From Porites lobata (lineage: Eukaryota; Cnidaria; Anthozoa; Scleractinia; Poritidae), in NCBI GenBank assembly GCA_942486035.1, contig CALNXK010000013.1, positions 4,411,001 through 4,475,000 of the forward strand: DNA of 64,000 nt, in the 5' to 3' direction. The translations under genes were made by a program, and so were the position numbers. Under the pieces are notes generated by a model, which was given only the letters and a program-made list of their open reading frames with translations, was not told the DNA's origin and searched no databases. Of this stretch, positions 48,204 through 58,745 are shown piece by piece. Within the stretch, counting starts at the first letter, position 1. Every line of letters starts with the position of its first letter.

Positions 48204-49970
48204 CTGACCCCATCCTGGTTCAGTGTGCTGTAGCTGCCCGGCCGGCGACCATTAGCCACGATTCTTCGAGTCCTCGCATAAAAAGAAGGATTTAAATTCC
48301 TCCGCGTGACGCTTATTTATTGCCCGCGCCGTCAAACGTAGCCTAATGTGAATAGGAACGTCATTTGACGACGGGAAAGCGCGCGGAAGGGGCCTAAACG
48401 CGACTTCCGGTGCCCAATTTGCCGCTCTGTCATTGGTCAAGCCAGTTGTTTGATTTGCGCGCGCCGTCGTCGACTGACGTCCCCGTTCTGTTGCTTACTC
48501 AGCCTTATGTGCATAGCTGTAACCAAACTCTTCTGTGTTTCGTTCTATGCATCAAATCCTTTAATCCCCGAGGTGTCTCAAGTTTGGTGCTCTCTTTTAC
48601 AAAATGACTTTTTCAGTCGTAAACTTACATTCTATCAAAGAGAAGAAGTAGAGAAAGTGCACAAGACTAAGCAGGAATAAAGGAAATTTGCATCAGCACT
48701 TATTACACAAATTTCATTTCCACCAACAGATCTTTGTTTGGAAAGGAGAATACTTTTGTACGAAATACAAGTTAAAACGTCATTATTTTAATTCCCGCAA
48801 AAACCTAGTCTTGTGTAAATGGAATGTGGCAGCTATAACTATATTCTAAGGCGAATTAGAGTAGAGTTGACAAGTTCCCTTACAAACCTCCTCCAAGTTT
48901 TGATTATGTAAGCCAATTTTTATACTTTGTCTATTTTGGCGAATTTTTTTTAATTTTTTTTTTTTCTTAACCTGTCTTTTTCTTTCATTTGTTTGTTTGT
49001 GCGGCTTTATAGAAAGTGACCTCAGTTTTAATCTTTGACTGTAACTTTTTTTAATGAAAAGAAAGGAGGTGAACGAAGGAACAAAACAAAATCGCCAGCT
49101 ACGTAGGCTAAAGCCGAAAACTTGCGACGGCAGCTGCCGCGATTGCTTCTGTACTTGCTACGGGCTTGGCTCAAACACGCAAAGACCATTTGAAGACATA
49201 ATTCAGTTGACTCTGATTCCGCGTTACCTGTAATAACGACATCGACGATTAACCTTCTTAAATTACCCACAATAACGGCAAATTCATAATAAAAATGAAT
49301 TGTCTGTTTCTTTGCTGTATTAAAGAAACTCGCATTTATTTCCATTCCCTGATAATGGCGTCATAATGACGCCGAAACCTCGGAACTTTATTTCCGATCC
49401 CTAGTTTTGACATGTTTAAGGATAAGGTAGCTAGCGATTAACCCATGGATGCCCAATTCATCTTTTTATCCCTCCAGTTAGTCGGGTTTTCCCGTTCTGA
49501 ATTCTGTTTTGTCAGAAAAAAACCGACAAATCTTTCAGTGAGCTTCGACAGAATAGATATCGTCAGGGTTTTTTCTATTTCATGTTTTTTTTTTCAGTTT
49601 TGACATCATTTTTGCCGAAAAATGACGTCACAAATTTAGCACCGAATTTCGCACCCTCGTTCTCAGGGTGGGTGGGAGGAAGAGATAGAACGCTGAGAGC
49701 GAGGTTGCACGTTTTGCTTTACTTTTGAATATTTTAAGGCGGCGGTATCTGGAAAAACTCTTTACAAGTGACTTCTACACACTCTAGGTTTTACTACACC
49801 CACGAAATCCCCACCCCACCACTCATGTCCAATCCAAGTGGACGAAGCCTGGCAGGAGTCTTGTCGAAAATAAAACCGGAAGTACAGTCGAGTCCCCTTG
49901 AGTTACCGACCGTGCGTGTAGTCATAAGATGAAACCGGAGGAGTAAACAATACTTCGAGGAGGGTTGGAA

Positions 49971-50035
49971 AGTCTTCCGGTGGAGTCCATCGGATCCATT
50001 GCAAACACATTGATTCCGATGGAATCTCCGGAAGT
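49971..50035. repeat. Hairpin, CTTCCGG..TCCATCGGA inverted
   Basis: CTTCCGGTGGAGTCCATCGGA is inverted as TCCGATGGAATCTCCGGAAG around a short loop, with few mismatches. No flanking duplication was found. Confidence 0.65.
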
Positions 50036-50044
50036 CTAGTTGTG

Positions 50045-50240
50045 CCATGAGTCAAAACAAGCACACTGCATGTGTAATATAACTCATGCTTTAAGCCATA
50101 AATTGAGACCAGCACGCTTAACATGTAACATAACTCGTTCTTAAAGCCATGAGTCGAAACAAGCACAGCAAGCACACTACACGTATGACATAACTCGTTC
50201 TTAAAGCCACGAGCCGAAACAAGCAAGCTACATGTGTAAA
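50045..50240. repeat. Minisatellite, unit 51-60 bp, about 4 copies
   Basis: Units begin near 50045, 50096, 50147 and 50207 with CCATGAGTC-AAACAAGCAC-type starts and share ATAACTCGTTCTTAAAG. Confidence 0.75.
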
Positions 50241-50463
50241 CTTAAGTGGAAACACGATCCGCAGGCGAGTAGTTTCAGTGCAGAGTTTTGAACATTTTGA
50301 CGTCATTTCTATGGTCTGATAAGAGTACAGACCGAAAATTGTTGTCGATTTGTCTTTTACAATAACATTTAGACGTATATTTCCGTTGAAGTTTCTCGGA
50401 AAATCGTGCGCGGGAGAAAACCAAATTGCGCCACTATCACACCGGCGTGGTCTGCACTCCATA

Positions 50464-50919
50464 CCTGCGGGGGGGGTACTCCCTTACAAGAGGCTAATGG
50501 GAATGTGCCGCTGGATGGGGTCGCATTTTCACGACCGGAGTGCCTATAATGGGGTAATGGGGTCGCATTTTCAATAGATTTACTTGAATGGGGTCGCAAA
50601 TTTTCGGTTTTTTGGGGTAAGAAGGGATTCAAAATGGGAAGATTCTCGGTTAAAAAATCAGAAAGTTGTTGTTTATTAAATTTAACAATAAGGGTCAATA
50701 AGCTCGCATTGACCGCATCACATTCCGCCGCTTGAAACCACATTGGTAAAGTAGAAGCATAAATAGAAAGTGACTAAGTTGGGATCGCGAAAATTACATC
50801 TTCTAAAAAGTGACTAAAATGGGGTCCATAACTGACCAAAAAATAGACTTTAATGGGGTAGGGGCTCTGGGAGGCCAGCGGCACATACCCAGCAAACATT
50901 AACTCAAGTACCCCCCGGG
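50464..50919. mobile_element. 456-bp element with GGGGGGTACT ends and 8-bp duplication
   Basis: The G-rich left end (CCTGCGGGGGGGGTACTCCC) is inverted at the right as AAGTACCCCCCGGG. GTGCCGCTGG near the left is matched by CCAGCGGCACATACCC near the right. The 8-bp direct repeat ACTCCATA lies at 50456-50463 and 50920-50927. The interior repeats AATGGGGTCGCA about five times. Relatives are at 12780 and 24304. Confidence 0.82.
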
Positions 50920-51485
50920 ACTCCATAGCTATCAGCCGAGAGGAGGGAAAAGTTGTAGGAAAAATAAAGAAAGAAAAAAAACACACAAATAAATGAGTAA
51001 GTGATGAGCCTTTGGGCGTGGTGAGCACTCTCGCATGTCGGGTTAGAGTCAGTTGCATAACCTGCATAACGTCAGTCGTTACTGTTGTTAGTTTTCCGCA
51101 GAGCCCTCTTTGTGTCCTGTGTCCGAGTCGCAGGTAGGTTACCCCGAGATGAAGCATGAGGTCCATCAATGATGACCTCGACAAGCTTTTTGGCTTTTTA
51201 GTGATGACTTGAGACCCTGTAAGGGTATTTTCGATGAAATCGAAGTCGCGTTTCCACCCAGGACAATTCTTAATATGTGATAGTTTCTTTGAAAAAGCGA
51301 CGATTTGATGAAAAACGGGCGACAAAAATGACGTCCTTAGTAGGCAGGTACCAATAGCTAAAGAGGATCGTGACTTGGGTTTGCTTACTTGACGTCATCA
51401 GGCGGAAAGCGCTGGATTGCTTGGACGTGGGACACCTCCAAATCTGATAACTCTTTTAAATTGAAAGGAATTCGTTTGACCTGTT

Positions 51486-51528
51486 TATAATAATAATAAT
51501 AATAATTATTATTATTATTATTATAATA
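51486..51528. repeat. (TAA)n-(TTA)n palindromic microsatellite
   Basis: About six TAA units run directly into ATT units, so the tract can fold on itself. Confidence 0.85.
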
Positions 51529-51923
51529 ATGTATTTTAACAGAATGAACATTTCAGTTATAAAAAATTCTATCAACATGGGTTCTGTATGAAAATATCAG
51601 CTTAATACGAAACTGGGATAAAACTCTAGTCAATCATAAAAATATCTTAAAAGGGGTAGTCTCAAACGTCGTGCTACTGCCTTGCTAAGCTGGCTCGACT
51701 GCAGCACGACACTAGCACGACTTGGTCTCAGACGTCGAATAGAAAGGCTGTTGCCGAAACCAAAACACGAAAATAAAGAAACGATTTTGCAAACTTTTAA
51801 ATGTATTCTAATCTATTCATAATTTACGAATTGAGTTCGGCATGGCAGTAGCGGCCTGGGGTAAACGTCGAATTTAAGTCGCATCGAATAAATTAAAAAT
51901 AGGTTCGACAAAGAGTCGAATTA

Positions 51924-53483
51924 TTAAGGGTCTGGTCAAAAAGTATGGGGAGGTGGGCCGGATCAGGGAGGGGGTGGGTCATGAGGTTTTGAGCCTTGTG
52001 CAAGGGGTTGGTCGTGCAATTTTCAGCTACCCTTAGTGGGTGGGTCACCCTACTTTATTACATAGATGGGCACTAACTACTAACGAGACAGTTGACTACA
52101 CTTGTTATATAAAACACAGCCAGCTGGAATTATTGCTAAAATATTCACAAAACTCGTGTGCGAGAAAATACAAAGGTTGACAGGCCGCAAATCTATATGG
52201 GTGTGTAATCCTTTGTTAACCTTTTTTTTTCCGGCTCTAACGAGCATGTCCTTTAGTGATTCTCCTTTTTTGTAAGGAAATGATTGGTGGTTCTTTAAAA
52301 ATTTATTTAAGTTATAGTTGGTTTTGTATAAGATTCCATTTTTTCATTCAAGCTTTCTTTATAGTAGACACTGAGGGCTGGTATTGTGTCACGAATGGCA
52401 ATATTTCTTTTTCCTCCTTGTTGTTTTGTTTTAGGAGTTTAGACTCCCTTTTGTGAATTTTATTTCTGATAGTAGGTTTTCTATAAAAGATTGTGGGTAG
52501 CCTCCGTCCATCAAGCGTTTTTTTTGTAAATTTGAATTATTTCAGCTCAAAGGTTGTTTCTGAGGAGTTTCTTTCGTAGGATTCTCAAGGCTGCTCCTTT
52601 GACAAATCCTTTTTTAACATTTGGAGGGTGACACGAGGTGAAATGTGTGTGCAAGAAGGTTCCCGTTTGTTTAAAATGTGTCTTTGCACCAAGGATAGAT
52701 TTTTCCTTGAATCTTGTGCCTTTGTAGACAACCGTGTCTAAAAACGCAGTCTCAGATTCAAATGTTTCGGCCGTGAATTCAATAGTTGGGTGATGTACGT
52801 TTGCTTGTTCAATGAAGGCTTCGATGTCTGGTTTACTCATGTCCCATAGAGAAAAGATATCGTGTATATAGCATTTCCAAATTGTTGTTCTAAAGACAGT
52901 TTTGCTTCGGTTGTTGTTTCAATATATGTCATGAAAATATTGGCAAAGGAATCAAAACATCCGTCTTTGTGCCCATTGCAGTTCCACGGTTTTGTAGATA
53001 GTGCTTTCAATTCAGGAAGTGGAAGAAATTTTCTCTGAGGATTAATCTAAGCATTTCCGGCAAGTAATGTGTAGGAATGGGCTGCCTTTGTAGAAATTGT
53101 CATTTGCTTTGTGACAGACAATTTCAATATACCTTCGTTTTGCTGTATATTTGTGTCAAGACAGGTAACGTCCATCGAAACAAGAAATGTTCGGTTTTCA
53201 GTGGAAGGTATGATTTCTGTGATTTTGATATTGGTTGTAGCAGTGTATCAACAAATTTTGTCAAGCACAGAACTAGGTTTTGTTGGATTATTAAGATGAA
53301 ACCAAACATCAATGTTTTAACTAGGGGGTGGGTCATACAATTTCCAACCTTGCTTTAGGTATGGGTCAGTCATTTTTGTGCCGAAGGGAGGGGGTGGACC
53401 ATGTGTTTTTTGTTAACCACATTTCCAAATGCTCCGGTCCACCGCCCAGCCCCCTCCCCCAATACTTTTTGACCAGTCCTTAA
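51924..53483. mobile_element. TTAA-flanked element with GGGTCTGGTCAAAAAGTAT ends
   Basis: TTAA-GGGTCTGGTCAAAAAGTA on the left is inverted as ATACTTTTTGACCAGTCC-TTAA on the right. Inside both ends are G-rich GGTGGGTCA-type repeats. The middle is occupied by a Penelope-like relic on the minus strand. TTAA target use occurs in piggyBac and Kolobok groups; no transposase is present. Confidence 0.78.
52235..53336 (-). pseudogene. Decayed Penelope-like reverse transcriptase relic
   Basis: Read on the minus strand from 53336 down, several frames carry fragments in the correct order of a Penelope-like element protein. These are KFVDTLLQPISKSQKSYL, then HYLQNRGTAMGTKTD, then FSLWDMSKPDIEAFIEQANV. The longest intact piece (52840-52547) contains FESETAFLDTVVYKGTRF, THFTSCHPPNVKKGF and KGAALRILRKK. 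Further down are ILPFVTQYQPSVSTIKK and a PPIISLQK string. Frameshifts, stops and a deletion across the catalytic Asp-Asp region show it is dead. The GIY-YIG endonuclease end is missing. The family assignment rests on remembered conserved strings; confidence in 'retroelement RT relic' is higher than in the exact clade. Confidence 0.75.
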
Positions 53484-54180
53484 TTCCAGCGTGATAACAA
53501 ACGTCGAACCTGCGTCGTCGATCCTATTTCAGAAGTTGCACTTCATTAAAACATGGGAATAAGCACGTGTCCCCGTGCTATTCACCCGACGCGCGGCTAG
53601 TAGTTACTCCTGCTGCCAAAACTTCATAGCGAAATGCCGAAATACTGTGCTCGTCGGGCCTTTCTTTGGCAATTACTAGTGAAATGCGAAAAATAGAAAG
53701 AGGAGACTTGCATCACATACATCTTTGAGAACAGTGTTTCATTTTCTTGAAACACTGAGCATTTATTGCAATTAGGCAATTCACATCTTAAGCATGAAAC
53801 ACGAAGAACACATTTCCATCACGCTGTGCGATGTCATCAATGACTTTTGATAACTTGCCATTGGCCTGGAAGCGAAATTGTCTTTATACAGCGCATGCTC
53901 GTCAGGCGGGGGAAATAGCGTTTGGCAGATGGGGGAGTCGGTACTTTTGTGACTTTTGCGCAGTTCATCACATTTGAATCAATAATTTTGTAATTTGCAT
54001 GATTTACGAATTGAGTTCAGCGCGTGTTTAGAGCGGCGTTTGCTGGAAAAACGGCCGAACCGCTGTCGCATTATCCGACTTGCCAAGGCGATTTTATGAG
54101 TCGAAATTAATTGCGGCAAACGGCGCACCATTCAAATTTTAATGTTAAGTTCAGCTAAGATGCGACGTTTGCCCCAGGCC

Positions 54181-55013
54181 TTACTCGTCTCTAGATTGAC
54201 TTTATCCATAAATAAATTATCCTTAGACCTAGCGCAATAGGCATGAATATCATAAGTTTGCTGTTGAAAATAATCTTAGAAATAACTTGGGGCTTTTCAA
54301 TCAAGACAATTCTTGACAAGCTTGACGATATGTCTCTTCGGCTCTCCTATTCTTAAGAAGGTCCCAACCAAGACCGGAAGCCATATGTTTAGTGGACAAA
54401 TGCACCGTCTTTAACGCTATCCTAGTAGCACGTTTCCGCAGGCGTTCCAGATTAGAACGTAGCCTGCGAAAACATCCGTTTCTCCTCGCTCCTCACTGCT
54501 GGGGTCGTGTTTCGTGAGGTGGAACGTCTGCGACTCAACGACAGAAATTCCATGCTGATGACGTAAATCAATGTTTAAAAAATAAATCCGGTTATCATGG
54601 GGTTCCTGTACCTTTCTAGCCACAAAAGTCCACACAAAAGAGAACAACTAAAGTTGCTCTTGTGAAAGCAACTAAGCACAAAGCCAATCAGGCAACTGAT
54701 GAGGTTCGCTTGGGGAACCGAAACCATGGTCTTGCATGATCACAAAGTGGCAACTGACCCCGGGCAACTGACACAGTGATAACAAAACAGTCCAAACACT
54801 GTTAAGCTTATTAAAAACCTATAACAAAGGAAGGAAATACGCCCACCAGTCAAAAGACTAACATTTTCTGTACTAAACACTAAGCTGGAATCTACTGAGT
54901 CACAATGCATTCTCTATAGTTGATGTAGCCTCATTTTAAGCTGCACTTCATTCTGATCACTTTGGATCTGTAAATCACTATCCGTGATAATTTAACACTA
55001 ACGAGCTGGGCCC
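54181..55013. other. Gene-free, small CGCAGGC hairpin
   Basis: CGCAGGCGTTCC and TAGCCTGCG pair at 54437-54475. A possible solo TAGCCTGCG end lies at 54460. No coding segment recognised. Confidence 0.45.
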
Positions 55014-55022
55014 AGCGTGATA

Positions 55023-55125
55023 TAGTCTGCTACACAGCCGTTTTTAGTGTCGTCACGCAACGCTCCTCCCCATAGTGGGGAGGAGCGTTGCGTGACGACA
55101 CTAAAAACGGCTGTGCAGCAGACTA
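55023..55125. mobile_element. 103-bp near-perfect palindromic foldback MITE (member 5)
   Basis: Arms of about 50 bp are reverse complements with one visible mismatch around a TAG centre: TAGTCTGCTACACAGCCG against CGGCTGTGCAGCAGACTA. The flanks AGCGTGATA (55014-55022) and AGCATGATA (55126-55134) form a 9-bp duplication with one mismatch. Confidence 0.88.
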
Positions 55126-55479
55126 AGCATGATACAGCATTGCATATTCACGGACTAAAAACAGTCACATAGTTATTCAGGTCCAGAAGGCACTTTGGAG
55201 GAAGTTAGAGCCCTTACTCGGCCGTAATAAAAAGCTTTAACTGCTTTAAAGAATATGCTCGTGCATCAGAGGGCAAATCCTGCCGACCAGAAACAAAAAA
55301 CCACAGTAAATCGATATGTGTGGCATGACCTCTCAAATGTGAAATAGGCGTCTTAACCAGAACCTTCTAGGGCTTAATCTACCCTGCAGAAGGGAAAAAA
55401 ACGTTTTTGGAACAAGCAGCATTTTAGCATAAGGTAAAAGTCGTTTAGGCCTATCACCGCCTTTCATTGTTATGGAGGT

Positions 55480-55600
55480 TGGAAGTCGAAAATCAGAAGT
55501 CGTACGTTGGAAGCCGGAAGTCGGAAGATGGAAGTTGGAAGTTGAAAGTCGGAAGTTGGAAGTAGGAAGTTAGGAGTCGGAAGTCGGAAGTCGGAAGACC
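55480..55600. repeat. 7-bp minisatellite (GGAAGTC)n
   Basis: About 16 imperfect GGAAGTC / GGAAGTT / GAAAGTC units. Adjacent triple GGAAGTCGGAAGTCGGAAG is perfect. Confidence 0.85.
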
Positions 55601-55943
55601 CTCCTCGGCTTTCGTAGAATCACGTACCAACGATTGAGAGGGTATTTAAGCCACCGAACCTTGACTAAGATGTTTATTTCCAGAAAGCATTTAGAACAGA
55701 CACAAGATAGAGAGATAAATCCACTCCTTAGTAAGGTAAGTGATACATTTAATCCCATGTTTCTAATTGTTTGGGGGTTGAGCAATGTTACATCCTTGCA
55801 TTTCACATGACCAACTTCAACTTACTAGCCTCACGGAAATTTTGCTAACGCCTACCTACTGTTAACTACAGTTAATTATAGGGGCACCCGAAGCAACGCG
55901 ACTGTTTTTCCGTAAGCCATATCTCCTTGAATTACAGCTAATA

Positions 55944-56007
55944 TAGCCTGCGAGAGAATCCGGTTTTGTTGGCTCTAGACCGGAAATACGTCTGCGGTTC
56001 GAGGCTA
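55944..56007. mobile_element. 64-bp foldback MITE with 9-bp duplication (member 6)
   Basis: It begins TAGCCTGCGAGAGAATCCGG and ends CTGCGGTTCGAGGCTA. The 9-bp direct repeat CAGCTAATA is exact at 55935-55943 and 56008-56016. It is the smallest member of the group. A solo AGGGGCACCC end lies just upstream at 55881. Confidence 0.85.
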
Positions 56008-56244
56008 CAGCTAATATTGCTCAGAAATTCCGATAGCATGGCTCACGAAAAGCTAAAAAAAATCACCAGGTTACTGTTCCATTCATTTGTTTTTCACATT
56101 TCACTCCCGCCCGACCGACATGACTATCAGGATCTCTGAACCTGATTTCCCATTTTCGAAAATTAGTGATAAGATCTGGAAGACTCCTTTTGGGAAAATA
56201 ATAAGAAAGTTCTGATAAATTCTCATGACAGAACAGATAAATAA

Positions 56245-56386
56245 TGGTAATTGAACTAAGTGGAGTGCAATTTGATCTGAAATCATACGCGTGATTTCAA
56301 AATCGAACGAGCGCGCAGCGCGAGTTTGATTTGAAATCACAAGTATGATTTCAGACCAAAATTGCACGACACGAAGTTCAATTACC
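56245..56386. repeat. Inverted repeat, GGTAATTGAAC ends
   Basis: GGTAATTGAACTAAGTGGAGTGCAATT pairs with AATTGCACGACACGAAGTTCAATTACC. Inside, TGAAATCATACGCGTGATTTCA and a GAGCGCGCAGCGCGAGTT palindrome. Confidence 0.8.
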
Positions 56387-56387
56387 A

Positions 56388-56702
56388 CTTTATTACATCC
56401 ACTTTGAAATCGCAGAATTTAGTCAGTACTAATATTTTATTGATCGAGTAGCCGGTTTGTTAAAAAGCCGAAACAAAAAGGCTTTTACATCTCATTTTGT
56501 ATTCGAAACAGAAATGATGCAATATATAGAACAAAAATGGTGCGATTTAAAACAGAAATGATGCGATTTAGAACATGAATGACGCGATTTGGAACAGATG
56601 CGATTTAGCGCAAAAAATGGTGCGATTTAGGAATAAATCACACTGCTGAGAGCCAATCAGATTGCACGGATAGCCAGTGATTTCAAAGTGGATGTAATAA
56701 AG
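56388..56702. mobile_element. MITE with CTTTATTACATCCAC ends and internal tandem repeats
   Basis: CTTTATTACATCCACTTTGAAATC is inverted at the right end as GATTTCAAAGTGGATGTAATAAAG. The interior (about 56505-56636) is a degenerate array of AACAGAAATGATGCGATTTA units, about 22 bp each. Confidence 0.78.
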
Positions 56703-56785
56703 AATGTAACTTATAAGCGCCCCTTCTAATACATTATCTGACTTCAAATCAAATTAACAGCAAAGACTTCACTTTTTTGACGCAG

Positions 56786-58295
56786 ATGAGTTACTCATTT
56801 TTCTACCTTTTCTTGTGGACCTGTATGTACTGGAGCACTACGGATGCGTGTTGTAACTGTAACAGCTGTGATGTAGTAAGTATCTATCTTTTCGTTTACT
56901 ACTCCGCCACCAAGAAAGTAACCCTTGCACAGCAATCCCGCCAGCTACTTAGGACGTATACAAAATATGGATCCCCGGTGCATGGTCACCCCAGTGGACC
57001 TGGTCCATGGACTACCCCTGTGGACCACCCCTAATTTTTTGAAGATGAATTTTACTCTAGGTCTAAACGAGTTTTAAGAACCTTGTATGGACGAATCTGT
57101 GTCAATAAATTATTACCAGGATTATGGGCTCCTCGTACTGGGGAAGGGGGGGTACAGAGTAGGGAGGAGGGAGAAATGGCCTGAAAATGTAGGGAGGAGG
57201 GAGAAAATGAAATGCTGTGGGTGCAGGAAGATATCGATGAGAAGGTACTATTATGGCTTTTTTTAACTTGCGTGATGGCAAGGGATGCGGCGATGGGAAT
57301 TTGACGTACACTGCGATCCCTTTGGGTCTTCTGGGACTCCCTCGATCTAGCCTGCGTGGCAGGCGTTTGAAAAGGAAAGGAAAGGGGGTTTGGGGTGCGA
57401 GGAAAACGCGAGACGCTGCCACGCAGGTTAGGGTCAGACATCTGACTAGGCCTTATAAAAGTCATGTCACCGTTTTTTCCTGGTTAGTTATGCCATCGAG
57501 ACTTCAAGATCGGCTTGTAGTAAATCATTAGTATGTTCAAATCTGTAATCCAGCAAAACCTGCATATTTTAATAGTTTTACAGGAACTGCCGAGAAATTC
57601 AGAATTTCAAGCCTAGAGCAGTGAGTGGGGTGTATAAAATCCAGCCCCTGCCAAATGAAGATCCTATCGAGGTGTACTGCGAGATGGCGATACAAGGCGG
57701 AGGATTTACTTTCCTTCCTCGCAGTCTCACTAGACGAACAGATGCTCAAAATATTGTCAACGCCCTTTTCCAAGACAAGAAAAATGTTCTGCTGAAGCTG
57801 CAGAGAAAAGTGGACCGCAGTGAGTGGTATACCCTGATCCAGCCCCACCCTTTGTTCTCGAGCACTGACTTTGGGGTTTTGGTTAATGGTTTCTCGGGTT
57901 ACACACAACCATTCAATGCCTTTATGAAAGATTACATCTTTCTCGGCCTTATTCCAAAATCAGCTGCAAACAATAATGGTCTCCAAGGCTTCAAATCAAA
58001 CAATAAAATAATCCAATTTAAAAATTGCGACAAAAATCCCAACAGCTACTTCGCGCTCCTGCCAAACAACGGCCTTCAAACGCCAAGCTCTTTTCATAAT
58101 AACAACCTGATCTATGAGAGCAGCGGTGTTGCGGTAGAATGGCGGAAAAGCTCAGTTGCTATCACTAACCCCGATCGAATGATGCCCAACAAGTTCTTCT
58201 TTCTAACTGAAGTTCTTCATGGCGGCTGTGGATGCTACACGTCCAGTGATCGCTGGAAGGACGGCTTTCACGCCACAGCCATTGGTCTTCGTTAA
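56786..58295 (+). CDS. Secreted fibrinogen-like domain protein (at least 2 exons)
   Basis: Exon 1 (56786 to 56875 or 56872) starts MSYSFFYLFLWTCMYW, a clear signal peptide, then a Cys cluster (DACCNCNSCDV). A donor GTAAGT follows. The last exon, 57584-58295, follows the acceptor TTTTACAG and encodes NCREIQNFKPRAVSGVYKIQ then PIEVYCEMAIQGGGFTFLP. This is the opening of a fibrinogen C-terminal-like module (Cys..SGVY.I..VYCEM..GG). The remaining about 190 residues keep a compact, Cys-poor body ending LHGGCGCYTSSDRWKDGFHA. The usual calcium-site and polymerisation-pocket marks of fibrinogen domains are not visible. Donor and acceptor phases do not match (0 against 2), so an intermediate exon is missing or the donor is misplaced. 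AATAAA is at about 58329. It is probably extracellular; lectin or matrix roles are possible but unproved. Confidence 0.7.
57348..57430. mobile_element. Small foldback, TAGCCTGCGTGGCAGGCG ends (intronic)
   Basis: TAGCCTGCGTGGCAGGCGTTT pairs with CGCTGCCACGCAGGTTA. The flanks CCCTCGATC and GGGTCAGAC do not match, so the target duplication is lost or the borders are wrong. It resembles member 1 at 3307 in its ends. Confidence 0.6.
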
Positions 58296-58542
58296 AGCTA
58301 GCCTTTGTAGCCGTGCTGATATTACTCAATAAAGTACAGTGTGGACAATAGTTTTCAGACTTTCAGCATGATTTTAAAACATATTTTCCTTTCTTTATTA
58401 ACTTAAGTTTTTGTTACAGATGTAACTTAAGAAAGCCTCGAACAATCAAACTCTTTCAAAATCAGTTGTCACTGCTTTATTGTTTTAAAAAGTGAGCTTG
58501 TACTAGATTGACTCTTTGACGACTAGACTGTTATAAATACCC

Positions 58543-58736
58543 TAGCCTGTTCCAGCCTCTCAGATAGTGGGGAAGACGCGAAAAGTTGGCGGGCGGGAAA
58601 AAGGAAAAAGGAAGGGAGAGAGAGCCTGTAATCATTTCCGCCGCCCCTTCTCTCCCCAGTTTCCTCCCGTTTTATTTTCGTGTTCGCGCTTTCTCAATTC
58701 AGCGGACCCGACTATCTCGGAGCCTGGAACAGGCTA
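58543..58736. mobile_element. Foldback MITE with 9-bp duplication (member 7)
   Basis: TAGCCTGTTCCAGCCTCTCA is inverted at the right as CGGAGCCTGGAACAGGCTA. The 9-bp direct repeat TAAATACCC is exact at 58534-58542 and 58737-58745. It lies about 250 bp past the fibrinogen-like stop codon. Confidence 0.9.
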
Positions 58737-58745
58737 TAAATACCC

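Larger units (their letters stand above)
44619..49865 (+). repeat. Tandem segmental duplication, unit B
   Basis: Second copy of 39674-44580. It begins with the right third of the CAGGGCTTCTGATA element and ends at the same GGCAGGAGTCTTGTC string. It is about 340 bp longer, mainly because of the MITE at 45591-45914. Confidence 0.95.
51853..54180. mobile_element. Outer inverted-repeat element, GGCCTGGGGTAAACGTCG ends
   Basis: The left end GGCCTGGGGTAAACGTCG is inverted at the right as GCGACGTTTGCCCCAGGCC. It is interrupted by the TTAA-flanked element at 51924-53483. Its own interior repeats ACGTCGAA-type strings. No target duplication is clear, so this call rests on the end match and shared interior motif. 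Confidence 0.55.

Noticed and set aside
50774..51325. 183-codon minus-strand open frame
   Set aside because: It spans the border of the 8-bp-duplication element and unrelated flank, has no family features, and its composition follows the repeats.
57052..57465. Pro/Ser-rich minus-strand frames upstream of the fibrinogen-like exon
   Set aside because: The residues come from G/A-rich low-complexity sequence read backwards and from a foldback MITE; no family features.
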